51,324 bases of DNA, from contig JAETQY010000025.1 of NCBI GenBank assembly GCA_021770445.1, positions 1 to 51,324 on the forward strand, in the 5' to 3' direction. Below, piece after piece: positions 24,043-32,794 of the stretch (its first letter is position 1; the number at the start of each line of letters is the position of its first letter). The translations under genes and the position numbers were made by a program. The DNA is from Bacillota bacterium. Its GTDB lineage: Bacteria > Bacillota > Clostridia > Oscillospirales > Oscillospiraceae. Below the pieces are notes generated by a model. It saw only the letters and a program-made list of their open reading frames with translations, did not search any database and was not told the DNA's origin.

Positions 24043-25435
24043 GAAAGAGACGCAGAAGCAGTCTGTGCTGGCCGACCTGCCTCCCGCAGCGGCCATCGTG
24101 AAGCTGGCCGTTCCGGCCACCCTCGCCCTGTTGGCAAAAGCCGTCTACAACCTGGTGGACACCGCCTACATCGGGATGCTGGACAACGACCTGGCTATGG
24201 CGGGGGTGGGGGTCACGGTACCCCTGCTGCTGATTATGGTATCCATTGAGAACATCTTTGCGGCGGGGGCCTCCGTCCTAGCGGGCCGCCAGCTGGGCGC
24301 CAAGGACCAGGAGGGTGCCAGCCGCACGGTCACCACCATTGTGGGCGTCTCGGTTATCATCGGCGCGGCCCTGTGTGTGGGGGGCATCCTCTTTCTGGAG
24401 CCGCTGATGCGCGCATTCGGCGCCACCGACTCCTCTCTGCCCTACGCCAAGGACTACGCCTTCTGGATGTTCATCGCCGCCCTGGCCAATCTGCCCGCCC
24501 AGAGCATGAACTGCGCCGCCCGGGCGGAGTCCTCGGTGAAGATTTCCTCCATCGCCGTCATCACCGGCGCGGCCCTCAACATCATTCTGGACCCCATCTT
24601 CATGTTCGAGTTTGGCCTGAACCAGGGGGTGGCGGGGGCGTCTCAGGCCACCACGGTGTCTCAGTTCGTCACCTTCTTCATCCTCACCTGGTTCTACGCC
24701 AGCGGGCGCTCCGTCATCAAGGTCAAGCGTAAGGCATTCCGTCCCAGTTGGCAGTTTATCCGGGATGTGGCAGTCATCGGCGTCCCCACCGCCGTGATTC
24801 AGATCTGCCTGTCCGTGGCGGCCTCGCTGACCAACATCGCCGCCGCCGGACTGCCCCAGACCGACGAGATCATCGCCGCCTACGGGGTCGTCCAGCGTCT
24901 GGTCCTCATTGGCTGCTATGTGATCATGGGCTTTATGCAGGGGTACCAGCCGGTGGCCTCCTTTGCCTTCGGGGCGGGGGATGAGGACCGCTTCCATCAG
25001 TCTGTGCGCTTCGCTCTGAAGGGGTCCCTGCTGCTGACGGTGCTGGTGGCGGCTGTCTACATCCTGCTGTCCAGGCCACTGATCCTGCTGTTCAATGACA
25101 ATCCCGTCATCGTGGAGTATGGGCGGCGACTGCTGATCTCGCAGGTGGCACTCTATCCCGCCTTTGGCCTGTGCTATATGATGACCATTACCTATCAGAC
25201 CATTGGAACCTCCCGTTATGGGCTGTTCCTATCCCTGATCCGGCAGGGGTTGTTCTATATTCCCTTTATCCAGACCCTACCGGCTCTTTTCGGGGTGACA
25301 GGGATCTATTTCTCCCAGCCGGCCGCCGATGTGCTCACCATTCTGGTGTGCCTGTGCTCTATCCGGCCCATGAAGGCCGCCGCGTCCCGGAATATGGCCA
25401 ATCAATGCGGGGAGCAGGCTTGTCCGGAGCGGTAA
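24035..25435 (+). CDS. MATE family efflux transporter (TetR-controlled)
   Basis: The 466-residue product starts at the ATG at 24035 inside the end of the TetR gene. There are twelve predicted membrane segments in two halves, with K-L-A-V-P-A-T-L-A-L-L-A-K-A-V-Y-N-L-V-D-T at about 23-43. Export of drugs or metabolites by cation antiport is expected. Both this and the preceding MATE sit directly with a regulator of a different family, so the cell can answer two kinds of toxic ligand. Confidence 0.92.
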   Translation: MLEKETQKQSVLADLPPAAAIVKLAVPATLALLAKAVYNLVDTAYIGMLDNDLAMAGVGVTVPLLLIMVSIENIFAAGASVLAGRQLGAKDQEGASRTVTTIVGVSVIIGAALCVGGILFLEPLMRAFGATDSSLPYAKDYAFWMFIAALANLPAQSMNCAARAESSVKISSIAVITGAALNIILDPIFMFEFGLNQGVAGASQATTVSQFVTFFILTWFYASGRSVIKVKRKAFRPSWQFIRDVAVIGVPTAVIQICLSVAASLTNIAAAGLPQTDEIIAAYGVVQRLVLIGCYVIMGFMQGYQPVASFAFGAGDEDRFHQSVRFALKGSLLLTVLVAAVYILLSRPLILLFNDNPVIVEYGRRLLISQVALYPAFGLCYMMTITYQTIGTSRYGLFLSLIRQGLFYIPFIQTLPALFGVTGIYFSQPAADVLTILVCLCSIRPMKAAASRNMANQCGEQACPER

Positions 25436-25465
25436 TGAACTATAAAACACAAGGAGGACTGGTAT

Positions 25466-26524
25466 ATGGACGCACTACAGCTGGACACTGTCCGCATATC
25501 TGATGATAAGACCTGTTTGGAGATCTTAGATCAGACCTTGCTGCCCAACACCATCAAGGTGGTCAAGGTCAGCAGGCTTGAGGACATCTGGGAGGCGATC
25601 AGGCTGCTCCGAGTTCGCGGCGCGCCCGCCATTGGCGTGTGCGCCGGGTATGCCATTGCCCTTGCCGCCTCGCAGATTGATACCGACGACCCCGTCAGGT
25701 TTTGTGAGGAGTTCTTAAAGCAAAAGGCATACCTGGCCTCCGCCCGCCCCACAGCGGTCAACCTGTTCTGGGCCCTGGACCGGATGGAGAGGACAATGCG
25801 TGCCCACCTGGACAAGCCGGTTTCAACGGTCAAGGAAATTCTCTTCACTGAGGCCCAGGCCATCCGGGATGAGGATGTGTCCATCAGCCGCAGGATCGGA
25901 GAGCTCGGGTTTGCTCTGCTCAAGCACGGCGACGGTATCCTCACCCACTGCAACGCTGGGACCCTGGCGACCGCCAAATACGGCACCGCCACCGCCCCCA
26001 TATACATAGCCCGGGAGAGGGGGTGGAGCGATCTGCGGGTATATTGCGACGAGACCCGGCCGCTGCTGCAGGGAGCCCGTCTCACCGCCTTTGAGCTACA
26101 CAGCGCCGGCATTGACACCACCCTGATCTGCGATAATATGGCCTCCATCACCATGAAACGGGGGCTGATCGACATCATCTTTGTGGGCTGTGACCGTGTG
26201 GCCCGCAACGGAGATACCGCCAATAAGATCGGCACGTCCGGAGTGGCGATTTTAGCAAAGCATTATGGCATCCCGTTCTATGTCTGCGCCCCCAGCTCTA
26301 CCATCGACATGTCTCTGGAAACAGGCGATCAGATTCCCATCGAGGAGCGCCCCCCAGAGGAGGTCACAGAGATGTGGTACGCCCAGCGCATGGCCCCTGA
26401 GGGCATCCGGGTGTGCAACCCCGCCTTTGACGTGACCGAGCACACCCTCATTACCGGTATCATCACCGAAAAGGGCCTGTGCAGGCCCCCCTTCGACCGG
26501 GCATTTGCGGAACTGGGCATATAA
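25466..26524 (+). CDS. mtnA: S-methyl-5-thioribose-1-phosphate isomerase MtnA
   Basis: The 352-residue product isomerises methylthioribose-1-phosphate to methylthioribulose-1-phosphate in methionine salvage. Family motifs: R-G-A-P-A-I-G-V at about 51-58, H-C-N-A-G-T-L-A-T at about 153-161 (catalytic Cys), G-C-D-R-V-A-R-N-G-D at about 233-242 (catalytic Asp) and N-K-I-G-T near 245. The ATG follows AAGGAGGACTGGTAT. No other salvage gene is near, so the substrate pathway is incomplete here. Related eIF2B-like isomerases act on other sugar phosphates, but the motif fit to MtnA is good. Confidence 0.92.
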   Translation: MDALQLDTVRISDDKTCLEILDQTLLPNTIKVVKVSRLEDIWEAIRLLRVRGAPAIGVCAGYAIALAASQIDTDDPVRFCEEFLKQKAYLASARPTAVNLFWALDRMERTMRAHLDKPVSTVKEILFTEAQAIRDEDVSISRRIGELGFALLKHGDGILTHCNAGTLATAKYGTATAPIYIARERGWSDLRVYCDETRPLLQGARLTAFELHSAGIDTTLICDNMASITMKRGLIDIIFVGCDRVARNGDTANKIGTSGVAILAKHYGIPFYVCAPSSTIDMSLETGDQIPIEERPPEEVTEMWYAQRMAPEGIRVCNPAFDVTEHTLITGIITEKGLCRPPFDRAFAELGI

Positions 26525-26556
26525 GCGGGACTGCGGCAGGATATCTGAAATTCCTG

Positions 26557-26585
26557 TTGTTTTACTGCGGCTCAGGGTGTATAAT
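26557..26585 (+). promoter_or_regulatory. Promoter of glgA
   Basis: TTGTTT (26557-26562), a 17-bp spacer and TATAAT (26580-26585), about 78 bp before the start codon. Confidence 0.65.
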
Positions 26586-26662
26586 GTTAGACAGCAAGTC
26601 GATGCGTTTTCATTGGGGTCCGGGAATAAAATACGATATTTCATTACAAGAGGTGGTACCAG

Positions 26663-28315
26663 ATGGCAAAGAAGAGCACGAAAAAGACTACGTCCCGGCC
26701 CGCTGCGGTAAACAGCAAGCGGGCAAAAAGCAAAGAGGCCGAGATATTAGAAGATCTGCCGAAAAAGGAGGTCCCGACTGCGGACCCCGTTGAGCCGGCT
26801 GTGGAAGAGGTCGCGTCGGAGGTCTCCGTGGAATCTGCCGCGCCTGAGGAGATCTATACGACCCCCAGGAAGAGTGTCGCGTTTATCGGTTCAGAGTGCT
26901 ACCCGTTTGTCAAGACGGGTGGGCTGGGCGACGTCATGTACGCGCTTCCCAAGGCCCTGGTGAAGCAGAACTGCGATGTAAGGGTCATTCTGCCCCGGTA
27001 CAAGTGTATCCCCTGGGAATATCAGGAGAAGATGGTGTACCGCGGCGCCTTTGATATGGACCTGTGTGCAGATGGCAGCCGCTACTATGTGGGCATCATG
27101 GAGTATGTATGGGACGGGGTTGTGTACGACTTCATCGACAACGAGGAGTTCTTCGGCTGGGGGAACCCCTATACCGATCTTGTGCAGGACATCCCCAAAT
27201 ACTGCTATTTCGCCAAAGCGGCTCTGGCGGCCCTGAACTACATGGACTGGATCCCCGACATCATCCACTGCCACGACTGGCAGGCCGCCCTGGTCCCTGT
27301 CTATCTGAGAACCCAGTTTGAAAATACGGCGCTGAGCTCCGCTAAGACCATCCTGACGATCCACAACCTCCGCTTCCAGGGGGTCTATAATATCCCCACC
27401 ATCCGCTATTGGTCCGGACTGCCGGATTACGTGTTTGACCTGGGGGCCCTAAAGTCTGGATACAATGACGCAAATATGATGAAGGGCGGGCTGGCCTACG
27501 CCAACGTTATCACAACTGTGAGCCAGACCTATGCCGGCGAGATCCAGACGCCGTTCTATGGCGATGGTTTGGACGGCCACCTGCGGTACCACTCCGGCAA
27601 ACTGCGCGGTATTGTCAACGGTATCGACTATGATATCTGGAATCCGAGCACCGACGCCAGACTGTATGAAAACTATGATATTTCCACTGTGCTGGACAAA
27701 AAGAAGGAAAATAAGCGCAAGCTACAGGAGGAGCTGGGCCTGTTCCAGGATGACCAGAAGTTTGTGATCGGCCTGATTTCCCGGCTGACCAATCAAAAGG
27801 GGCTGGACCTAGTCAACGCGATCCTTCCCAATATCATGGATGGGAACACACAGTTCGTCGTACTCGGCACCGGAGATCAGATGTATGAGAATTCTTTCCG
27901 CTACTACGAAGGTGCCTATAAGGGGAATGTCTGCTCCAACATCATGTATGATGAGACCAGAGCCCATAGGATCTATGCCGGCGCGGACGCCTTGCTGGTC
28001 CCGTCCCTGTTTGAGCCCTGCGGGCTGACCCAGCTCATCGCCATGCACTACGGCACCGTGCCCATCGTCCGGGAGACCGGCGGCTTGAAGGATACGGTGA
28101 TCCCCTATAATATGTTCTCCAATACAGGCAATGGCTTTACCTTCGACCGCTACGAGGCCGGGTTGCTGCTGGACGCCATCAATCGGGCCAAGGACCTCTA
28201 TTTCAATAGCCGCTGGTGCTGGGATGAGGTGGTGCAGCGGGATATGGATAAGGTTCTGTCCTGGGAAAATTCCGCGAAGCAGTATAAGGAGCTGTATCTC
28301 GACTTGGCGCGGTGA
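26663..28315 (+). CDS. glgA: Glycogen (starch) synthase GlgA with N-terminal extension
   Basis: The 550-residue product transfers glucose from ADP-glucose to glycogen. The GT5 start motif E-C-Y-P-F-V-K-T-G-G-L-G-D-V lies at about 77-90, H-D-W-Q near 211, and the retaining GT-B C-terminal signature P-S-L-F-E-P-C-G-L at about 446-454 followed by T-G-G-L-K-D-T-V. The first 65 or so residues are an extra tail rich in Lys, Glu, Pro and Val that the core enzyme does not need. The ATG follows AGAGGTGGTACCAG. No glgC, glgB or glgP gene is adjacent. It is the last chromosomal gene before the integrated element. Confidence 0.92.
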   Translation: MAKKSTKKTTSRPAAVNSKRAKSKEAEILEDLPKKEVPTADPVEPAVEEVASEVSVESAAPEEIYTTPRKSVAFIGSECYPFVKTGGLGDVMYALPKALVKQNCDVRVILPRYKCIPWEYQEKMVYRGAFDMDLCADGSRYYVGIMEYVWDGVVYDFIDNEEFFGWGNPYTDLVQDIPKYCYFAKAALAALNYMDWIPDIIHCHDWQAALVPVYLRTQFENTALSSAKTILTIHNLRFQGVYNIPTIRYWSGLPDYVFDLGALKSGYNDANMMKGGLAYANVITTVSQTYAGEIQTPFYGDGLDGHLRYHSGKLRGIVNGIDYDIWNPSTDARLYENYDISTVLDKKKENKRKLQEELGLFQDDQKFVIGLISRLTNQKGLDLVNAILPNIMDGNTQFVVLGTGDQMYENSFRYYEGAYKGNVCSNIMYDETRAHRIYAGADALLVPSLFEPCGLTQLIAMHYGTVPIVRETGGLKDTVIPYNMFSNTGNGFTFDRYEAGLLLDAINRAKDLYFNSRWCWDEVVQRDMDKVLSWENSAKQYKELYLDLAR

Positions 28316-28341
28316 TTTTCCCGATTCATGGAAATAAAAGA

Positions 28342-28437
28342 CCAGTTCCCCTTGGGATAGACCCAGGGGACTGGGTAAAAAATGACCCTGCCTGACTGAG
28401 TGACTGTTAATAGTCTTTCAGATCAGGCAGGGTTATT
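28342..28437 (+). terminator. Two hairpins terminating glgA
   Basis: The first hairpin pairs CCAGTTCCCC with GGGGACTGG (28342-28374). The second pairs ACCCTGCCTGA (28385-28395) with TCAGGCAGGGT (28423-28433) and is followed by TATTT. The second is the likelier terminator. Confidence 0.6.
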
Positions 28438-28648
28438 TAGGCGGATGGCGTAAAAAAACGCCGGAGCAAAGGGGACTTTGCTCCGACGTGGACTAAGGCG
28501 GCAAAATCGATTTCGCCATCAGGTTTGCACCCAAAACCAAATCGGAGCCCAGCGAAGCGGGTCCGATTTGGAGAGGAGGAGCAGCGAAATGAGCGTGCTC
28601 TGACTTTTGAAAAAAGTCGGAGCAAGCGATATGAAGCTTGCTCCGACG
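28438..28648. other. Non-coding hairpin-rich stretch left of the integrated element
   Basis: No gene is visible. It contains CCAAATCGGA/TCCGATTTGG and CGGAGCAAGC/GCTTGCTCCG dyads, and TTGCTCCGACGTGG twice (about 28480 and 28639). The second copy runs into the attachment repeat. This should be the original sequence downstream of tRNA-Leu(CAG) before the element inserted. Confidence 0.5.
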
Positions 28649-28671
28649 TGGTGCGCGAGGCGGGAGTCGAA
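28649..28671. repeat. attL: left 23-bp attachment repeat
   Basis: Starts TGGTGCGCGAGG and ends GGGAGTCGAA, identical to 37938-37960 and matching the last 23 nt of tRNA-Leu(CAG) including CCA. Flanks differ on both sides, so the core is exactly 23 bp. Confidence 0.88.
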
Positions 28672-28784
28672 TTGCAAACAGGCTTGATTTGTGAGTAAAA
28701 TCAAGTAAAATAATGCAATTTCTATTATGGAATTTCTATAAAAGTGTAACTGCTATTAAATAGTGTAAACATAGCAGAAACGGC

Positions 28785-28807
28785 TAAAGGGTCAAATAAA
28801 GGGTCAA
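28785..28807. repeat. Integrase arm-site repeat, left end
   Basis: A 23-bp sequence (TAAAGGGTCAA twice in tandem, joined by one A) identical to 37817-37839, in the same orientation. It lies 113 bp inside attL. It is probably bound by the N-terminal domain of the integrase. Confidence 0.75.
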
Positions 28808-28925
28808 ACAGGGGCGCGAAACCAAACTGTAGTCGTATCTATAAAGAAGAATTTCAAGAGCCTGATAGCTCCGTCCTTCATTCCGAATTGTGCAAAGTAA
28901 ACAATTTGGAAATACATGGTATTTT

Positions 28926-28967
28926 ATTGCGAACGCGGCAAAATACGTGTTTTGCCGCGTTCGCAAT
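28926..28967. repeat. 18-bp perfect palindrome (pair member 1)
   Basis: Arms ATTGCGAACGCGGCAAAA and TTTTGCCGCGTTCGCAAT with loop TACGTG. Similar in sequence to 29015-29046, centre to centre 84 bp. Candidate replication or regulatory site upstream of xis and repA. Confidence 0.7.
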
Positions 28968-29014
28968 ATTTTTTGTTTTTTCCCCTTGTCGCACAAGCGT
29001 TTGGTGTCCCGATT

Positions 29015-29046
29015 GAATGCGGCAAAATATGAGTTTTGCCGCATTC
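29015..29046. repeat. 13-bp perfect palindrome (pair member 2)
   Basis: Arms GAATGCGGCAAAA and TTTTGCCGCATTC with loop TATGAG. Relative to member 1 one base pair differs (C-G to T-A), compensated on both arms. It lies about 135 bp before the excisionase-like gene. Confidence 0.7.
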
Positions 29047-29179
29047 GAGCTTTTGAGATATTTTCGAGATATTACATGTAGAAAACAGGGCTTTTTGGTT
29101 GAATTTGCAACTTTACCGTAATATAATATCAACACAAGCTTGTGAGAATCAAATATAGAATGAAGGTGTTAAATCTATT

Positions 29180-29377
29180 TTGGACAAGTTGACGTATTCT
29201 ATTACCGAAACTGCTCAGGTCTTGGGTATTAGCCGTCCCAAAGTCTACGACCTGCTCCATCGTGACGATTTTCCGGCTTTCCGGGTCGGCGGAAGGGTAC
29301 TAGTCAGCATCGATGGCCTCCGCCAGTGGGTCGCGGCCCAGACCAGTGGCGAAGAGGGAGGGCAGACCGATGGATAA
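29180..29377 (+). CDS. Excisionase-like DNA-binding protein (MerR/AlpA HTH)
   Basis: The 65-residue product starts at a TTG after GAAGGTG. The single winged helix Y-S-I-T-E-T-A-Q-V-L-G-I-S-R-P-K-V-Y-D-L at about 6-25, the strand F-P-A-F-R-V-G-G-R at about 31-39 and W-V form the excisionase domain used by integrative elements to bend DNA and direct the integrase to excision. It is the first gene of the left end and overlaps the next gene by 8 bp. It probably also controls transcription from the leftmost promoter. Confidence 0.85.
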   Translation: MDKLTYSITETAQVLGISRPKVYDLLHRDDFPAFRVGGRVLVSIDGLRQWVAAQTSGEEGGQTDG

Positions 29378-29609
29378 GGCTTGTATAGACAGCCTGCTGG
29401 CCGAAGGCCCCCCGCCGATGCCTGGGCGGGTGGCGTGGACGCCAGAAACCACTACCCTGTCAGCTCGCTGCCCCATCTGTGGCCAGCTGTGCGACGCCGT
29501 CTACCTTGATAGGGATTACTTGGTGCTTGGGTGCGACCAGTGTGTTTTTGTTGCCTATGTTCACGACTATGCCGTGGGGCTAGTCGAAAAAGGAGGCGAT
29601 GTGCAATGA
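29370..29609 (+). CDS. Small zinc-finger protein of the element
   Basis: The 79-residue product starts at the ATG at 29370, overlapping the excisionase gene end. A four-cysteine zinc site is formed by C-P-I-C-G at about 34-38 and C-D-Q-C at about 55-58, like small zinc-ribbon proteins on mobile elements. The function is unknown. Its stop overlaps the repA start (ATGA), so the three left-end genes form one operon. Confidence 0.65.
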   Translation: MDKACIDSLLAEGPPPMPGRVAWTPETTTLSARCPICGQLCDAVYLDRDYLVLGCDQCVFVAYVHDYAVGLVEKGGDVQ

Positions 29610-30739
29610 GCCAGCGCATCGAGCAACCGGCAGAGCAGGGGCGAGTGGCCCCTGCTCCGGTCGCCAGGGTGGCCAAGATGGCGGCTGAATTTGGCGAGGA
29701 CAATACTCATTTCTTGTGGGGGCCGTACCTTCCCATCGGCGATTACACCGTTGTCATGGCCGATGGTGGAACAGGCAAAACCATTTGGTGCTGTGGTGTT
29801 GCGGCGGCTATCAGTGCAGGCCGTCCTCTGCCTGGAAGTGGCGAGGAGGGGACAAATGAAGAGAAAAATGTACTCTTCATTTCCGCCGAAGATAGCGGAG
29901 AAATCCTGAAAGCGCGACTTTCTGCATCTTGTGCTAATTTGGACCGAATCTTCATTTTGGACCGCGATGATTCACAAGGGATGAATCTTGTCGAAGACTA
30001 TGCGGAATTTGAAGCCACAGTTTTGAGCTACAAGCCAGACCTTATTATAATTGACCCGTGGCACGCTTTTTTGGGTCCTACACTAAACCTCAATAAGGTT
30101 AATGCAGTTCGCCCCATTTTGCAACGTTTCGCCAATTTGGCAAAAAAGTGTGGTTGCGCAATGATTTTGGTATCACACGTCAACAAGCGTTCTCAAGGAG
30201 AAAATGCCAATAATGCCGCTACAGGCTCTGCCGATTTTATCAACGCAGCTCGCTCGGCTTGTCGAATTATCTTTGATGATGGAGAATCGGACTCAAGAAT
30301 TATGGTACACACGAAAAGTAACTATGCGGCTTCGGGTCCCTCTCTCTGTTATAGAATCACAGAGGATGGTGGATTAGAATGGACCGGAGTTTCGCCCATC
30401 ACCAAATGGACGCTTGAAGAAGCGGCACGGCGACGTTCGACTCCTGGGAAAACCATTCAGTACACTCAGACACGTGAGAGCATCAATCAGAAGCTTATTG
30501 AGGCCCTAAAATTATCTGTGAATCAGACTGCCACTGTTCGCTACTCCTATGATGAATTCAAAGCTCAGAACGGAGATTTTATTTTTGGAGGTCTTCAGCC
30601 CAAGCGAGCTTTGAACGCTGTGGCAGACCTGCTTGCCGAAGATGGATATTTCGTACGACCTTGCTCAGTACGTAGAAATGGCAAAACCGCTAACGGTTTT
30701 CTGGTTCAAAAAATGGATACTACGGACGAAAGCGAATAA
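29606..30739 (+). CDS. RepA-like AAA/RecA-type ATPase of the element
   Basis: The 377-residue product starts at the ATG at 29606 (M-S-Q-R-I-E-Q-P). A RecA-fold ATPase (about 40-250) has Walker A A-D-G-G-T-G-K-T near 53-60, an acidic S-A-E-D-S-G near 92-97, Walker B L-I-I-I-D-P-W near 137-143 and the sensor strand I-L-V-S-H-V-N-K. This is the RSF1010 RepA-like hexameric helicase family common on plasmids and integrative elements. The C-terminal 120 residues hold a winged-helix-like region. It probably unwinds the element origin, suggesting autonomous replication of the excised circle. The heptamer array directly downstream is the candidate origin. Confidence 0.82.
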   Translation: MSQRIEQPAEQGRVAPAPVARVAKMAAEFGEDNTHFLWGPYLPIGDYTVVMADGGTGKTIWCCGVAAAISAGRPLPGSGEEGTNEEKNVLFISAEDSGEILKARLSASCANLDRIFILDRDDSQGMNLVEDYAEFEATVLSYKPDLIIIDPWHAFLGPTLNLNKVNAVRPILQRFANLAKKCGCAMILVSHVNKRSQGENANNAATGSADFINAARSACRIIFDDGESDSRIMVHTKSNYAASGPSLCYRITEDGGLEWTGVSPITKWTLEEAARRRSTPGKTIQYTQTRESINQKLIEALKLSVNQTATVRYSYDEFKAQNGDFIFGGLQPKRALNAVADLLAEDGYFVRPCSVRRNGKTANGFLVQKMDTTDESE

Positions 30740-30776
30740 AATGCCATTTCATAGATTTCTTGACTAGGTGGAAATC

Positions 30777-30839
30777 AATAGATATCATAGACTTCATATA
30801 CCTTATATGAGAAAATCTATGATATCTATGAAATCTATG
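30777..30839. repeat. 9-bp-phased heptamer array after repA (iteron-like)
   Basis: AATAGAT, CATAGAC and CATATAC start at 30777, 30786 and 30795; ATCTATG starts at 30815, 30824 and 30833. The two groups are mutually inverted, with a perfect 14-bp inverted repeat (30778-30791 and 30816-30829). A lone CATAGAT lies at 30750. This is the layout of an iteron origin or of a long regulatory hairpin. Confidence 0.6.
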
Positions 30840-30863
30840 GATATTATACCCTCTATAAAAACG

Positions 30864-30898
30864 GCCGGCGCCCCCCCTAAAGGGCGGTCGCCGGCTTT
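30864..30898. terminator. Terminator between convergent repA and zinc-ribbon genes
   Basis: A stem GCCGGCG/CGCCGGC with an inner CCC/GGG helix, preceded by ATAAAAACG and followed by TTT, so it may serve both directions. Confidence 0.65.
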
Positions 30899-30917
30899 CC
30901 GTACCCCAGGAAGTGTT

Positions 30918-31487
30918 TCATCGTGGTGTCGACGCCAAAGTATGAATTTCGTTGCAAAACTCCTTTTTCTCATAGGTCTCGGCTTTCTTGAGGCTCAAGA
31001 ACAACCCCTCCGTCAGGTCATCGCAGTCCGTATACTGGTTCAGGGCACGGAAAATCCAGAATAGGTCCGCTTTATAGTTAGACTTTTGCCAGGCCGTAAA
31101 GTGCCACTTGCGGTCTGAATAAGCCAAGAATTTCTGCATATCCCTTTCGTACGGACATTCTGCCTGCCGCCTGCGGTTTGCGCATATCCCGCCGATTTTG
31201 TTGAATACTTCCTCGACAGCACTTTTAATCGGGGCCCCATCCTGGTCGAACGCCATATATTGCTGAATTGAAATAAGGACGCCCTCCTGCACCTCCTGAA
31301 ATCCAAACTCCCCAATCCAACGCTCACAATCCAGGCGCCCCTGCTTTGAAAATCCGAATCCCGTCTTTTTCTTGAGGAGCATTTCGATGCACTTAACCGA
31401 TTGATTGTCGTCATGCTGCGCCGTCCCACATACGTGGCAAAAAGCGGCGTTCTCGGGCAGCTCCACCCCACATTTAGTACACTTCAT
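30918..31487 (-). CDS. Zinc-ribbon protein of unknown function
   Basis: The 189-residue product begins with a zinc ribbon, C-T-K-C-G at about 3-7 and C-H-V-C-G at about 17-21, of the type found at the start of many small bacterial proteins. The remaining 165 residues are helical and charged, without a motif I recognise (W-I-G-E-F-G-F-Q-E, A-F-D-Q-D-G-A-P-I). No membrane segment is visible. The ATG is preceded by AGGAGAGGACTAAGG. It is a single gene convergent with repA. Confidence 0.65.
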   Translation of the reverse strand: MKCTKCGVELPENAAFCHVCGTAQHDDNQSVKCIEMLLKKKTGFGFSKQGRLDCERWIGEFGFQEVQEGVLISIQQYMAFDQDGAPIKSAVEEVFNKIGGICANRRRQAECPYERDMQKFLAYSDRKWHFTAWQKSNYKADLFWIFRALNQYTDCDDLTEGLFLSLKKAETYEKKEFCNEIHTLASTPR

Positions 31488-31690
31488 CCTTAGTCCTCTC
31501 CTCGTTTTTGTTCGTATTTTAATTGTACTTCAAGGGTAGGTGTCGTGTCAATTGCCCGGCTGCGCAGAAAAACGGCCAAAATGCAACGTATTTTAATTTG
31601 CATATAAAGAGTTGTATGTCACAAAAAATTTACAATTTACCTGTGCGCACATTGAATATCAGCGCAGGAGAGTTCGCTCAGCAGAAAATA

Positions 31691-31730
31691 AAAAAAAGGG
31701 GAGTTGCGCGTGCGCAACTCCCCTTTTTTT
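31691..31730. terminator. Perfect 19-bp terminator after the S-layer type gene
   Basis: Arms AAAAAAAGGGGAGTTGCGC and GCGCAACTCCCCTTTTTTT with a GT loop centre. It follows the minus-strand gene ending at 31758. The rest of 31488-31757 shows nothing. Confidence 0.88.
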
Positions 31731-31757
31731 CAGCACTACATATGCCTATCTGGCAGC

Positions 31758-32781
31758 TTATTTTTCAACGGGGTATCTTGTCCAGATGGTGAGCCAACCT
31801 TTCTTGATGCCATCACCCCAGGAGCTAAAATCGCCGCCGCCAAGTCCCACTTTACCCCCCATGTTTCCTGCAATGGTATAGAGTTGGCCATATTCAGGAG
31901 CAGAAGGTAATTCCTCAATTGCATAAACGACGCTCCAATGGGGGCTTGTATCCTTCACTGTGTCTCCGATGCGAGTACTGTAGACATCTCGCTGAACTCG
32001 TTTGGGGAGGTCGCCGAAGATGCGGTCTGAGGCCATCATGGCGAAGGCGGCGCATGCGTTGCCATTCATACCCCAGGTTTTGCTATAGTAGTTCTTCTCG
32101 GTGCCCCAGGGGGTGCCTTCCGGATACTCCTCCATAATCTGAGCGATGACTGTAGAGACCTCATCCTCAGTGAGCCAGCCGTCTTTATTGGCGTCTGCGG
32201 GGACGGTGTACTTGTTGGTGTCATACCGGCCGCCGACCGCGCCGGCGGGACGGGGAACATCAGGCTGGGTGGGCTTTTCTGTCTCGATGGGCTTATCCGG
32301 CTCGTTGGGGGTGGTGGTGGAGCCGGTCACATCCCCGGTGACGTAGCCGTAGATATTGCACAGCACCACAGCGGCCTGGGCCCGGGTCATATCGGCATGG
32401 GGGTCAAAATTGCCGTTGCCCCACGGCCGTCCAATCCGAGCGATTAGCCATGTCGGTGTCGGCAAAGAGGCCATGCTTGGCAGCGACCTCGCAGGCAGGC
32501 GTCCACCAATAGTCCCCGGCAGGCTGAGCGGCCATGTCGTCTGCGTAGAGGGCCCGGTCCAGCATGACGGCAAACTGGCTGTAGGTCACGCTTTTGTTGG
32601 GCTCGTAGCGGCCGCCGCCGACGCCGCTGACCCAGCCGGCCTGAGCCGCCTTGGTGACCCAGGTGTAGTACCACTTGTCGGTAGTGACGTCGTCAAACTT
32701 GGGGGTGGCGGCCAGAGCCTGGACGGTCATGCTGGCCATTAGGGCGGCGGCCAAAATGACGGATAGAATACGTTTCTTCAT
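31758..32781 (-). pseudogene. S-layer homology (SLH) secreted protein, broken by a frameshift
   Basis: Start at 32781 after GAGGAGGATTTTATC. The N-terminal frame (32404-32781) gives a signal peptide (M-K-K-R-I-L-S-V-I-L then Q-A-L-A-A) and SLH motifs (F-D-D-V, W-Y-Y-T-W-V, G-R-Y-E-P-N-K-S-V-T). It is lost after W-T-A-V-G; the rest continues in another frame from W-G-N-G-N-F-D-P-H (near 32424) to 31758. That second part has another SLH repeat, a Pro/Thr linker, an EF-hand-like loop D-A-N-K-D-G-W-L-T-E-D-E and a C-terminal domain with a Cys and a His (N-A-C-A-A-F, S-P-H-W) recalling papain-like folds. A single-base change near 32424-32435 would restore one protein of about 340 residues. Confidence 0.7.
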
Positions 32782-32794
32782 GATAAAATCCTCC

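Noticed and set aside
30768..31064. Plus-strand frame of 98 codons after repA
   Set aside because: Begins in the heptamer array and runs antisense to the zinc-ribbon gene, with no family match.
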